DNA from: Oceanibaculum nanhaiense
Lineage (GTDB): Bacteria > Pseudomonadota > Alphaproteobacteria > Oceanibaculales > Oceanibaculaceae
Length of the DNA: 64,000 nt
Assembly: GCF_002148795.1 (NCBI RefSeq)
Contig: NZ_MPOB01000004.1
Location: 124,001 to 188,000 of the forward strand
Reading direction: 5' to 3'
Shown here: positions 9,454 through 18,833 of the stretch, piece by piece
How positions within the stretch are numbered: the first letter of the stretch is position 1
How the letters are laid out: every line of letters begins with the position of its first letter
Notes under the pieces: generated by a model
The model's database searches: none
What the model was told of the DNA's origin: nothing
What the model saw: only the letters and a program-made list of their open reading frames with translations
Made by a program: the position numbers and the translations under genes

Positions 9454-9690
9454 ATGGCCACTGTTATGATGAAAACTCAGCCGGCTTCCGCCCGTATGCC
9501 GGCCCGGATGCCTCGGATCGGTGTGCGCAGCCTGATTTTCGGCCTGCTGTCCTGGCTGGCCGATGCCCAGTCGCGTGCGTCATCCCGGTACGAATTGCAG
9601 GAACTCGATGCCCGGCAATTGCGCGATGTCGGGCTGACACGCGCGGAACTTGACCGTGCCTTCGGTCCCACTTTCTGGATGATCCGCTAG
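9454..9690 (+). CDS. DUF1127 protein, copy 2
   Basis: 78 aa from the ATG at 9454, preceded by GGAGGG; an in-frame ATG at 9442 is less well placed. The C-terminal core RYELQELDARQLRDVGLTRA ends in the family FW (TFWMIR). It is a paralogue of the gene at 8951 with the same upstream palindrome. Its stop codon lies inside the left end of the structured repeat at 9687-9827, so the insertion or expansion of that repeat may have set the C-terminus. Confidence 0.87.
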   Translation: MATVMMKTQPASARMPARMPRIGVRSLIFGLLSWLADAQSRASSRYELQELDARQLRDVGLTRAELDRAFGPTFWMIR

Positions 9691-9827
9691 AGTGCGATCG
9701 CTTTAAATGCGATCACCTAAGTGATCGATTTAAAGCGTGAATCGCCCTCTATGGTATTGATTAGAGGCGGATTCACGTTTCAGCCTGAATCAGATATCCG
9801 ATTCAGGCTGAAACGATCCGGCTCTAG
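9687..9827. repeat. Structured repeat with three tandem hairpins and terminal inverted repeats
   Basis: Three adjacent inverted repeats: 9699-9737 (17-bp arms, one bulge), 9737-9776 (15-bp arms, two mismatches) and 9776-9815 (perfect 16-bp arms). They are enclosed by imperfect 14-base terminal repeats, CTAGAGTGCGATCG at 9687-9700 and the complement of CTAGAGCCGGATCG at 9814-9827. The whole could fold as a cloverleaf. No transposase is present. It resembles a palindromic MITE or REP-type element and may also act as a terminator for the DUF1127 gene. Confidence 0.7.
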
Positions 9828-9916
9828 AGTCTATGGTGCGGGCTTTCGTAAACCGGATGGTGTTGCGCGCTGCATGACGCCGTCCGGTTTTTCCCGTTGC
9901 TGTGAGGATCCCGTTC

Positions 9917-10846
9917 ATGACGGTGAAGCCGCTGGCTGACGCCGCTGCCCCGGAAACTGCCGCCGCCCGGCGTGAAAGCCTGATCGGCGTCGGTTACGGG
10001 CTGGCCGCCTTCCTGTTCTGGGGCGTGGCACCGGTGTATTTCAAGCTGGTGGCGCATGTCGCAGCGATTGAGATTCTGGCGCACCGCATCGCATGGTCGG
10101 CGGTTTTCCTGGTGCTGCTGGTCGGGCTGCTGCGCCGCTGGCACGGCGTCGTCGCGGCCCTCACATCCTGGCGGTTGTTCCTGCCGCTGCTGCTGTCGGC
10201 GGCGATCCTGTCGGCGAACTGGTTCACCTACATCGTCGCGGTGAACAGCGGGCAGGTGCTACAGGCCAGCCTCGGTTATTACATCAACCCGCTGGTCAAT
10301 GTGCTGCTGGGTATGGTGTTCCTGAAGGAAAGGCTGCGCCCGGCGCAGATCGCGGCGGTGGCGCTGGCCGCCATCGGCGTTGCGGTCATGGTCGGCGCGG
10401 CCGGACAGATTCCCTGGATCGCCCTGTTCCTCGGCTTTTCCTTCGGTTTCTACGGGCTGATCCGCAAGATGGTGCCGGTCGATGCGATCAGCGGCTTGTC
10501 CGTCGAGGCCGTGGCGCTGACGCCTTTCGCGCTCGGCTATATCTTCTGGCTGGGCAATGCCGGCAGTTTCGGCGCTGTCGGCCTTGCCACCGACCTGCTG
10601 CTGGTGGCGGCGGGCCTTGTCACGCTGCTGCCGCTGCTGTGGTTCAATGCGTCGGCCAAGCGGCTGAAACTGTCCACGGTCGGTATCCTGCAATATGTGG
10701 CACCCACCGGGCAATTCCTGCTGGCGGTGCTGCTGTTCGGTGAGAATTTCACGCCGGTTCACATGGTGACATTCGCCTGTATCTGGGCCGGGCTCGCGCT
10801 CTACACGGCGGACGCGCTGCGCGGCAGCAAGGGGAGGGAGAGATGA
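9917..10846 (+). CDS. rarD: RarD-type EamA family permease
   Basis: 309 aa, ten predicted membrane helices, two EamA repeats. The N-terminal GVGYGLAAFLFWGVAPVYFK and EILAHRIAWS are typical of RarD (chloramphenicol-sensitivity protein family, inner membrane drug/metabolite transporter superfamily). The start ATG at 9917 is preceded by GAGG. The stop overlaps the DinB-family ATG in an ATGA junction, so the pair is coupled. The substrate is unknown. Confidence 0.88.
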   Translation: MTVKPLADAAAPETAAARRESLIGVGYGLAAFLFWGVAPVYFKLVAHVAAIEILAHRIAWSAVFLVLLVGLLRRWHGVVAALTSWRLFLPLLLSAAILSANWFTYIVAVNSGQVLQASLGYYINPLVNVLLGMVFLKERLRPAQIAAVALAAIGVAVMVGAAGQIPWIALFLGFSFGFYGLIRKMVPVDAISGLSVEAVALTPFALGYIFWLGNAGSFGAVGLATDLLLVAAGLVTLLPLLWFNASAKRLKLSTVGILQYVAPTGQFLLAVLLFGENFTPVHMVTFACIWAGLALYTADALRGSKGRER

Positions 10847-11346
10847 CCGACAAGACCTATTTTGCCACGCTGGCGGCCTATAATCGCTGGGCCAACGGGA
10901 GACTCTACGCCGCCGCCGAGGCGCTGGGCGAGGCGGCCCGAACCGCCGACCGGCAGGGCTTCTTCGGTTCCATCCACAACACGCTGAACCACATCATGGT
11001 CGGCGACCGGCTGTGGCTGTCACGCTTTCCCGGCCAGCCGGCCTATCGCTACAAGCTGGACGATGTACCCTATCCGGACTTCGACGCGCTGAAGGCGGCG
11101 CGAGTGGCGCAGGATCAGGTCTTTATCGATTTCCTGGCGGCGATGACTCCGGAGTATCTGGCCGGCGACCTCAGCTACACCAACACGCGCGGCGAAACCT
11201 TCACCATGCCGGTGCGGCTGGTGCTGGGCCATGTGTTCAACCACCAGACCCACCATCGCGGGCAGGTGCACCATATGATCGGGATGGCGGGAACAGAACC
11301 GCCTTCGATCGACCTGATCTATTACCTGCGCGAAGTGGGCATCTAG
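10843..11346 (+). CDS. DinB-family protein
   Basis: 167 aa, four-helix-bundle DinB/YfiT-like fold. Candidate metal ligands are the His in NTLNHIMVGDRLWLSRF and the His cluster in FNHQTHHRGQVHHM. Family members are often metal-dependent thiol-S-transferases or of unknown function. It starts within the end of rarD by a four-base overlap. Its stop TAG shares a CTAG palindrome with the convergent asparaginase gene. Confidence 0.85.
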   Translation: MTDKTYFATLAAYNRWANGRLYAAAEALGEAARTADRQGFFGSIHNTLNHIMVGDRLWLSRFPGQPAYRYKLDDVPYPDFDALKAARVAQDQVFIDFLAAMTPEYLAGDLSYTNTRGETFTMPVRLVLGHVFNHQTHHRGQVHHMIGMAGTEPPSIDLIYYLREVGI

Positions 11347-12398
11347 AGGCTAAGGTCCGGGGCCGGACGGATCACGCCGCAGCCATAGCCTTCCCAGTTG
11401 GTGACCGGAACGGTCAGCTGGCTGGCCAGCGCCTCCCGGTCGGCCTGCTTCAGCACGCCAAGCTGGGTGAGGATCCAGCCCAGCGCCACGGTAGAGGCGC
11501 GGCCATGGCCGTCATCGACCTTCAGCGCGATGCCGAGGCCCAGTTCGGGGATCGCGGCGGTATAGACGCCCTCCGCCCCGGTCTTCAGTAGGATGCGCTC
11601 GCCCAGCTGCTGCAGCACCAGGCTGCCGAAGCGGCCGGTGCCGGCAATCATCAGCGGCTCGGCCGCCACCGCCTTGCGGATGCGCAGGATCGCCTCGCGG
11701 CGTTTGGCAGATAGTTCCGCCGGGTCGGCCATGCGCGCCATCGCCACCGCCATCGCCTTCAGCGACATGCCGAAGACCGGGATGCCGCAACCATCGATAC
11801 CGCGCGGCGTGGCTGACAGATCCTCGCCGCCCAGCTCCTCGCAGAGTTTGATGAGGCGCTTCTGCACCGGATGGTCGGCGCGGATATAGCCCTTGGTCGG
11901 CTCGCCCAGATGCTTCGCCGTGCTGAGGAAGCCGCAATGCTTGCCCGAACAGTTATTATGGATGCGGCAAGCGCTTTCGCCCTTGCGGATCATCGCATGC
12001 GCCGTCGGCTCATGGCTCGGCAGCTGGTTGCCGCATTCCAGATCGTCATTGCCGAGGCCGAGCTGCGACAGCCAGGCATCCACCGTTTCGGTGTGCATCG
12101 TCTCGCCGCTGTGCGAGGCACAGGCCAGCGAGATGTGGCGGTCGGCCAGCCCATAGGCGTCGGCGGCGCCGCTTTCCACGAAGGGGATCGCCTGCAGCGG
12201 CTTGATCGCGGAGCGGCCATAGACCAGCCTGTCAGCGTCGCCCCAGGCATGGCGCAGGCTGCCCGAGGCGTCCGCCACGGCGGCGATGACCCGGTGGAAG
12301 CTCTCGACCATGCCGCCGCGCGTCACCTCGACGGCGATGGGGGCGGCGCTGCCGGCTCCGGCAGTGTTGGTCTGGACGCGGAGAATTTCTTCTGTCAT
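11343..12398 (-). CDS. L-asparaginase II family protein (Rhizobium etli type)
   Basis: 351 aa cytosolic enzyme of the R. etli asparaginase II family, predicted to hydrolyse asparagine to aspartate and ammonia. Family residues are visible: the SxxK motif in RSAIKPLQAIPF, the second serine in CASHSGETMH, and the metal-site Cys and Lys in HNNCSGKHCGF with a further Cys in GIDGCGIPVFG. I chose the ATG at 12398 (MTEEILRVQ). Two codons more (ATG 12407) or a longer extension are possible, but neither has a good ribosome site. It is divergent from the SpoU methylase and convergent with the DinB gene. Confidence 0.88.
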   Translation of the reverse strand: MTEEILRVQTNTAGAGSAAPIAVEVTRGGMVESFHRVIAAVADASGSLRHAWGDADRLVYGRSAIKPLQAIPFVESGAADAYGLADRHISLACASHSGETMHTETVDAWLSQLGLGNDDLECGNQLPSHEPTAHAMIRKGESACRIHNNCSGKHCGFLSTAKHLGEPTKGYIRADHPVQKRLIKLCEELGGEDLSATPRGIDGCGIPVFGMSLKAMAVAMARMADPAELSAKRREAILRIRKAVAAEPLMIAGTGRFGSLVLQQLGERILLKTGAEGVYTAAIPELGLGIALKVDDGHGRASTVALGWILTQLGVLKQADREALASQLTVPVTNWEGYGCGVIRPAPDLSL

Positions 12399-12499
12399 TG
12401 GGGGCATCCGCAAAAAAAAGCTGGTGGGAACTCCGATGCCGGCAACCTTGCCTTGCCGCTCCGGCGCTGGCAAGCAGGAGGGAAGGAGAAGGAGAGGTC

Positions 12500-13078
12500 A
12501 TGAAGGGCTATTTCGCCATCGGCGTTCAGGGGCTGAGCAAGGCGCAGAACGCGGGGACGCTGTTCCGCACCGCGCACGCCTTTGGCGCCAACTTTGTGTT
12601 CACCATCGGCGAATCCTACGACCGGAAGAAGCTGAACCAGAGCGACACCTCCAATACGCTGCGCAATCTTCCCTATTACCGGTTCGACGGTGCGCGCGAT
12701 TTCCGCCTACCGGAGGGTTGCGCGCTGGTCGGGGTGGAGCTCGTCGAGGATGCAGTGGCATTGCCCAGCTTCCGGCATCCGCGCCAGGCCGCCTATATAT
12801 TGGGGCCGGAACGCAACAGCCTAGACCCGGAAATCGTCGGGCTGTGCGACCATGTGGTGCAGATACCGATGAAATTCTGCGTCAATGTCGGCATTGCCGG
12901 CGCCATCGTGATGTATGACCGGCTCATCAGCCTGGGACGTGCCGCGCCGCGCCCGACCATGCCGGGCGGACCTGTCGAGCCGCTGCCGGAACCGGTCTTC
13001 GGCGCGCCGCTGTGGGCCAAGAAGCAGCGCCGGCGCGAACGCCTCGCCGCGGAGGAGAATGTTGGCCGCACGGATTAG
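12500..13078 (+). CDS. SpoU/TrmH-family RNA 2'-O-methyltransferase
   Basis: 192 aa SPOUT enzyme using SAM on rRNA or tRNA. The knotted domain motifs are NAGTLFRTAHAFGANFVF (motif 1), AAYILGPERNSL (motif 2) and VVQIPMKFCVNVGIAGAIVM (motif 3). A basic C-terminal tail (KKQRRRERLA) could bind RNA. There is no N-terminal L30e-like domain. The start ATG at 12500 has GGAGAGG just upstream. The RNA target cannot be assigned. Confidence 0.85.
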   Translation: MKGYFAIGVQGLSKAQNAGTLFRTAHAFGANFVFTIGESYDRKKLNQSDTSNTLRNLPYYRFDGARDFRLPEGCALVGVELVEDAVALPSFRHPRQAAYILGPERNSLDPEIVGLCDHVVQIPMKFCVNVGIAGAIVMYDRLISLGRAAPRPTMPGGPVEPLPEPVFGAPLWAKKQRRRERLAAEENVGRTD

Positions 13079-13167
13079 GCCGGGTAGCGGCTGTATCTGT
13101 TACAGGCTGATTTTTGGACTGGGCGTACCTATCTGTTGATCATTCAAGATTGAACCGGGACCAGATA

Positions 13168-14157
13168 ATGTCGGGCGATGAGACGCGGGACGAATTTCCC
13201 TATGACGAATATTCCGCCCCGCGCAGGCGGGTGACACAGTGGCTGCGCCGCATCCCGCTGGTGCGCAGCCTAGGTGTGCTGGTTCTGCTCGTCCTGCTCT
13301 ATTACGGTGCCGGCGCCGCGATCATCAACAAGATCGACGCCGATCCGGATTTCGCGCCGCCGACAGTGGCCGAGGGCAGCAGCAACGCGATTGCGGCGGC
13401 GGCGGCGATGGTCAGCCGCGAGGTGGACCAGAATGGCTGGACCGCCAACGACCCGTTCTTCATGCCCTCCGTCATTCTGGACAATATGCCGAACTACCAG
13501 CAGGGCATCCTGAAGGCGGTTTCGCGTTTCAGCGTCGAGATGATGGACCATATCGGCCGCATACGGGGCACCAGCCAGATCGACAAGGATCTGGAGCGCG
13601 CCGCCGGCCTGCTGAAATATCCAGGCAATGTCTGGGTCTGGGACCCCTCGGTCTCGCTGGCGCCGACGGCGACCTCCGAATCGCAGTACCGCGCGGCTGC
13701 GCGGGCGCTGATCTCCTATAATGACAGGCTCTCGACCGGGCAGGCGGTGTTCGACCGGCGCGGGGACAATCTGATGTCGATGCTGGAACGGATCGCTTCC
13801 GATCTCGGCTCCGCCTCGGCGCAGATCGACTCCCATATCCTGAGCGCACCGTTCTGGCTGATCGACACCAGGGTCGATGATCTGTTCTATTCGACCAAGG
13901 GGCAGCTTTACGGGCATTACATCATGCTGCGCGAGCTGGGCCGGGATTTCGCGCCGATCCTGCGCGAGCGGCAGCTCGATGGCGTCTGGCAGCAGATGCT
14001 GGACAGCCTGCGCGAAGGGTCCCAGCTGGAACCGCTGGTTGTCATCGGCGGTTCGCCGGATGCGCTGATCCTGCCGAACCATCTCACCGCCCAGGGCTTC
14101 TATCTGCTGCGCGCCCGCACGCAGCTCTATGAGGTGGTCAACATCCTGTTGAAATAG
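13168..14157 (+). CDS. DUF2333 family membrane-anchored protein
   Basis: 329 aa from the ATG at 13168. A cytoplasmic N-terminus of about 35 residues precedes one membrane helix (SLGVLVLLVLLYYGAGAAII) and a long soluble helical domain outside the cytoplasm, with NAIAAAAAMVSREVDQNGWT, NDPFFMP and GNVWVWDPSVSLAPTA. These mark DUF2333, found mainly in alpha- and gammaproteobacteria and of unknown function. The gene is followed on the same strand by a helical protein of unknown family, 81 bases downstream. A TTG at 13114 in the same frame is a weaker start. Confidence 0.83.
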   Translation: MSGDETRDEFPYDEYSAPRRRVTQWLRRIPLVRSLGVLVLLVLLYYGAGAAIINKIDADPDFAPPTVAEGSSNAIAAAAAMVSREVDQNGWTANDPFFMPSVILDNMPNYQQGILKAVSRFSVEMMDHIGRIRGTSQIDKDLERAAGLLKYPGNVWVWDPSVSLAPTATSESQYRAAARALISYNDRLSTGQAVFDRRGDNLMSMLERIASDLGSASAQIDSHILSAPFWLIDTRVDDLFYSTKGQLYGHYIMLRELGRDFAPILRERQLDGVWQQMLDSLREGSQLEPLVVIGGSPDALILPNHLTAQGFYLLRARTQLYEVVNILLK

Positions 14158-14238
14158 AACGAAGAGTCTGGTCAGGATTAAGCGGCGCCGGTACGGTACT
14201 GGGCTGCATGCGCTAATGCATCATCGTTACAATCTGGG

Positions 14239-15012
14239 ATGGGGCTGACTGGGGCGATGACGGCTGAACACACAGCTGAACAGAGTGAGACGGATGTCGC
14301 TGACAGCGAGGCGTTGCTGGAGAGTCTGCTGTCGTCGCATCGCGCTGTCATGCAGATGGAGATGGGCGTCGAACGTTTCCGGGCGATGAACACCCTGTTC
14401 GACGAAACGCGCCAGACCCTTCGGACGATCGATTCGCGGATGTCGAGGCTCAGCCAGGAGCGTAACGGCTTTCGTGACGAGATTGCCTTCATCCGCCGCC
14501 ATCGTTCCCGCCTGGCGACCCTGCGCGGATATCTGTCGGCGACCTATCGCAGCGCCGACCGGGCGATCGCCAATCTGGACGGTTTCACCCTCAATCACGA
14601 TCCGGCGAAGCTGAAGATCATGCTGAAGGATCCCGACCGGCTGGGGATCGTCCGCGGTACAAGCTTCCTGGGCCTCATCAAGAATGGCGAACGCAAGGAA
14701 GCGGTCGATAACTACAACAAGAACGTCCTGAAGGCGCTTGACGGGCTGCTCGCCGATCATCGCGCCTTTCTGCACAGCATCGCCACCGACTGGCAGGCGA
14801 AGCAGGATGAAACCAGCCATGTGCTGGACCGGATTTCCGAGATCAAGAAGACCATCGGCTTCTTCATGAAGGAATTGCAGGTCGAGCACGTCCGCATCGG
14901 CAAGAACCTCCTGCCCGAGCATATCGATCAGTTGCAGGTAGCGGAAAAGAAGCTGGTTGACTGGCTGCAAGGCCAGAAGGAAAGCATCGCAGTGCCAAAG
15001 GTGGAGGAGTAG
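14239..15012 (+). CDS. Hypothetical helical protein
   Basis: 257 aa, not recognised. There is no signal peptide or membrane segment. It is strongly helical and charged, with likely coiled-coil stretches around residues 25-95 (ESLLSSHRAVMQMEMG; DETRQTLRTIDSRMSRLSQE) and 190-250 (HVLDRISEIKKTIGF; QLQVAEKKLVDWLQG). An ATG at 14257 is an alternative start. It lies directly behind the DUF2333 gene and may form a two-gene unit with it. Codon use looks like the neighbours, so there is no sign of recent transfer. Confidence 0.7.
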   Translation: MGLTGAMTAEHTAEQSETDVADSEALLESLLSSHRAVMQMEMGVERFRAMNTLFDETRQTLRTIDSRMSRLSQERNGFRDEIAFIRRHRSRLATLRGYLSATYRSADRAIANLDGFTLNHDPAKLKIMLKDPDRLGIVRGTSFLGLIKNGERKEAVDNYNKNVLKALDGLLADHRAFLHSIATDWQAKQDETSHVLDRISEIKKTIGFFMKELQVEHVRIGKNLLPEHIDQLQVAEKKLVDWLQGQKESIAVPKVEE

Positions 15013-15019
15013 CGGCTTT

Positions 15020-15685
15020 CTACTCCTGGTCTTTGTTCTGCTTTGCGGCGGCGGCCTTCATCGCCTCCGTCTGCATGCGGACCATCGCCTCGATCTGATG
15101 CTGCAGATTGTCGATCTGCTCCTTCATCGCGCTCACCATGGGGTCACCGGCGGGCGGCGTTTCGGATTTCGGCGTGCTGGACGAAGCGTTGGTGTCCCGG
15201 TTGGCCGCGCCTTCCGCGCCGAAGGGCGAGAACATGCGCATGGCGCTGTCCAGCATGGCCATGTTCTGCTTGCCCATCTCCTCCAGATTGGAGCCGAAAG
15301 GGAAGATTCCGCCGAACGTGTTGTCCATATAGGAGCGCATGCTGTCCTGATTCCGCGAGAAGGAGGACATGCTGTGTTCAAGATATTTCGGCAGCACCCA
15401 TTGCAGGCTGTCGCCATAGAAGCTGATGAGCATCCGCAGGAAGCCGATCGGTAGCAGATTCTGCCCCTTCGATTCCTCCTCGACGATGATCTGGGTCAGC
15501 ACGGCGTGGGTGATATCGTCGCCGGTCTTGGCGTCATAGACCTGAAACTCGACGCCGTCCTTCACCATCTGGCACAGATGGTCGAGGGTCACATAGCTGC
15601 TGGTCGCGGTGTTGTAGAGCCGTCGGTTCGCGTATTTCTTGATAGTGACGGGCTCGCCTTCCCCTTGCTTCTTCTTATCGGCCAT
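15020..15685 (-). CDS. phaR: Polyhydroxyalkanoate synthesis repressor PhaR
   Basis: 221 aa. The N-terminal DNA-binding domain carries VTIKKYANRRLYNTATSSYV and TLDHLCQMVKDGVEFQVYDA. The second domain has EEESKGQNLLPIGFLRML and FYGDSLQWVLPKYLEHSM, both hallmarks of PhaR, which represses PHA and phasin genes and is released by the polymer. The C-terminus is low-complexity then helical. The ATG at 15685 gives the family N-terminus MADKKKQ; the open frame continues further but without family similarity. It is divergent from the PHA synthase genes. Confidence 0.95.
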   Translation of the reverse strand: MADKKKQGEGEPVTIKKYANRRLYNTATSSYVTLDHLCQMVKDGVEFQVYDAKTGDDITHAVLTQIIVEEESKGQNLLPIGFLRMLISFYGDSLQWVLPKYLEHSMSSFSRNQDSMRSYMDNTFGGIFPFGSNLEEMGKQNMAMLDSAMRMFSPFGAEGAANRDTNASSSTPKSETPPAGDPMVSAMKEQIDNLQHQIEAMVRMQTEAMKAAAAKQNKDQE

Positions 15686-15798
15686 TAGGGACCTTTCCGG
15701 TTGTCTCCCCCTGGCGTCAGACTCGCTCTTCGGCGTGTCTTTCCGCCCAAAATCGCCTTTAAGGTCAGGCTTCTGTTTTTGCTTTGCAACAGAAATCT

Positions 15799-15810
15799 TG
15801 CTGCGCAGCA
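15799..15810. promoter_or_regulatory. Candidate PhaR operator in the phaR/synthase intergenic region
   Basis: TGCTGCGCAGCA is a perfect 12-base palindrome, with a further CCGCAGCA nearby (from 15816). PhaR proteins of alphaproteobacteria bind TGC-rich sites, and this lies midway between the two divergent genes. The spacer does not exactly match published CTGC-N3-GCAG sites, so the assignment is an inference. A related CTGCACTGCAA lies before phaA at 17424-17434. Confidence 0.45.
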
Positions 15811-15888
15811 TAATCCGCAGCATTGTCGCCAGTCGGGCAGGCAAACCGGCGTCTGGCGATCCGGTGAGAGGGCTTTTATAGTGTGGCC

Positions 15889-16362
15889 ATGGCAGACGAT
15901 ACCGACGCAAAAGAAATCGACGCGAAAGAACTGGCCGAGCAGTTTCTCGACCTCTGGCAACAGCAACTCGGCGCGCTGTCCCGCGACCCGGAATTTGCCC
16001 GCGCGGCGGGGCAGGGGATGCAGCTCTGGTCCCGCATGCTGGCCGGGATGGCCGCTGGATCGGCCGCTGGGGCAACCGGCACTCCGGGTACCGTTCCGGC
16101 GCCGTTCGACGCCTTTTTCAACGCGATGAGGTCTGCTGGTGATGCCGGAAAAGCACAGTCCGCCACCGCAGATGCAGGCGGAAACCAGGCTGGGGCCAAG
16201 ACCGCTGCCGCTGCATCTGGCGATTGCGGCGATGACCCTGCTGACCTCGCGCGGCGCCTTGCCGCTCTTGAGGAAAGGCTCGCTCGACTGGAGGCCGGAA
16301 CTGGCGGAGACGGCGGAAAGACTCCGCCAAAGCGCCGCAGCGCTCGACGAAAAGCAGGTTGA
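15889..16362 (+). CDS. Small PhaE-like synthase partner protein
   Basis: 157 aa, acidic, with ELAEQFLDLWQQQLGALSRD at the N-terminus and a short C-terminal coiled coil (LARRLAALEERLARLEAG) before a basic tail (PPKRRSARRK). The layout recalls the accessory subunits of class III/IV PHA synthases (PhaE, PhaR-type), but it is shorter than PhaE. Its last 224 bases overlap the start of the synthase gene in another frame. Both reading frames encode plausible family-specific sequence there. A GTG at 15883 is an alternative start. The assignment rests on context and general character, not on a diagnostic motif. Confidence 0.65.
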   Translation: MADDTDAKEIDAKELAEQFLDLWQQQLGALSRDPEFARAAGQGMQLWSRMLAGMAAGSAAGATGTPGTVPAPFDAFFNAMRSAGDAGKAQSATADAGGNQAGAKTAAAASGDCGDDPADLARRLAALEERLARLEAGTGGDGGKTPPKRRSARRKAG

Positions 16363-17392
16363 GCGGGCGCTAGACGCAGCTGCAGCAAAACGCTGGGGCG
16401 CGTTCCTGGACGGCGTCCTGCGTTACCGTCGGCACCCCTACCGGCGCGCCCTGCCGGCCGCGCGGCTGGCCTGGCAGGATGGCACCACCCGCTTGCTGGC
16501 CTATGCGCCGAAACGTCGCCGCACCGGCCGCCCGGTGCTGGTCGTCCCATCGCTGATCAACCGCGCCTACATACTGGACCTCACGGAGCAGCGCAGCTTC
16601 ATGCGCGATCTGGCGGCGCGCGGCTTCCGGCCCTATCTGGTCGATTGGGGCCAGCCGGGCGATGCCGAGCGCGGGTTCACGCTGACCGACTACATTACCG
16701 GTCGGCTGGATGCGGCGCTGGAGGCCGTTCTGGATGATGCCGGCGCGAAACCGGCGCTGGTCGGCTATTGCATGGGGGGCACCATGTCGGTGGCGCTGAC
16801 GCAGTGCCGCCAGGCCGACCTATCGGGCCTTGCCCTGCTGGCGGCTCCCTGGGATTTCCTGGCCGATCCGACGCCGATGACGGCGGCGCTGCCGGGTATC
16901 CTGCCGAGCCTGAACGCTGCAATCGGGACGCTGGGTGAACTGCCGACCGATATGATCCAGGCGCTGTTCCTGGGGCTCGATGCCCATCTGGGATACCGCA
17001 AGTTCCGGGCGTTCGCCGCACTCGACCCGGCATCGGAAAAGGCCCATGCCTTCGTGGCGCTGGAGGATTGGCTGAACGACGGCGTGGCGCTGGCCGGCCC
17101 GGTCGCCCGCGAATGCATGGAGGGCTGGTACATCCGCAATGACCCGGCCCTGGGTGCGTGGCGGGTGGCCGGAGAGGCCGTCGATCCTGCCGCTATCCGC
17201 CTGCCGGCGCTGGCCATGGTCCCGGCGGGCGACCGGATTGTTCCGCCGGCCTCGTCGCTGGCCCTGGCTGCGGCGCTGCCGAACGCCACAACGCTGCGCC
17301 CGGCGCAGGGCCATATCGGCATGATGGCCGGCGGTGCGGCGGCGAAACAGGTGTGGGGCCCCCTGGCCGATTGGCTGAAAAATCTGGACTGA
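16139..17392 (+). CDS. phaC: PhaC-like polyhydroxyalkanoate synthase (alpha/beta hydrolase fold)
   Basis: 417 aa, shorter than class I PhaC (about 600) and closer to class III. The lipase-like box is GYCMGG with nucleophile Cys211, as in PHA synthases. A catalytic Asp in VPAGDRIVPP and His in GHIGMMAG complete the triad. Synthase-type motifs VVPSLINRAYILDLTEQRSF and PYLVDWGQPG are present. The N-terminal GPRPLPLHLA marks a Rhodospirillales-type PhaC-like family. The start is GTG 16139 (GAGG at good distance) or ATG 16142. It is followed by phaA and phaB. A depolymerase role is less likely because the nucleophile is Cys. Confidence 0.85.
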   Translation: MMPEKHSPPPQMQAETRLGPRPLPLHLAIAAMTLLTSRGALPLLRKGSLDWRPELAETAERLRQSAAALDEKQVERALDAAAAKRWGAFLDGVLRYRRHPYRRALPAARLAWQDGTTRLLAYAPKRRRTGRPVLVVPSLINRAYILDLTEQRSFMRDLAARGFRPYLVDWGQPGDAERGFTLTDYITGRLDAALEAVLDDAGAKPALVGYCMGGTMSVALTQCRQADLSGLALLAAPWDFLADPTPMTAALPGILPSLNAAIGTLGELPTDMIQALFLGLDAHLGYRKFRAFAALDPASEKAHAFVALEDWLNDGVALAGPVARECMEGWYIRNDPALGAWRVAGEAVDPAAIRLPALAMVPAGDRIVPPASSLALAAALPNATTLRPAQGHIGMMAGGAAAKQVWGPLADWLKNLD

Positions 17393-17500
17393 CAACCGCT
17401 TAATCGGACCGTTTGCGCCTTCGCTGCACTGCAACTATGGTAGCCGAAAAGCAATCGTTCCGGCGGACCACCAGCCGCCCTGTTCCAGGAGGAGTAAGCC

Positions 17501-18673
<1,173 letters not shown>

Positions 18674-18696
18674 GCCGGCAGCACTATTTTCAAACA

Positions 18697-18726
18697 GCCG
18701 CCCCGGACATCCGGGGCGGCTTTTTT
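18697..18726 (+). terminator. Intrinsic terminator after phaA
   Basis: A perfect 10-bp GC stem, GCCGCCCCGG / CCGGGGCGGC, around an ACAT loop, followed by six T residues. It separates phaA from phaB transcriptionally. Confidence 0.94.
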
Positions 18727-18833
18727 GTGGCTTTTGACCTCCGTCAATTGAAAGCTGCCGAACTCGTGTCATGATTAATGGGTAAATACCGACAGGGCGA
18801 AATCAAACCGTCGGACAACACAGGGAGGATGGC

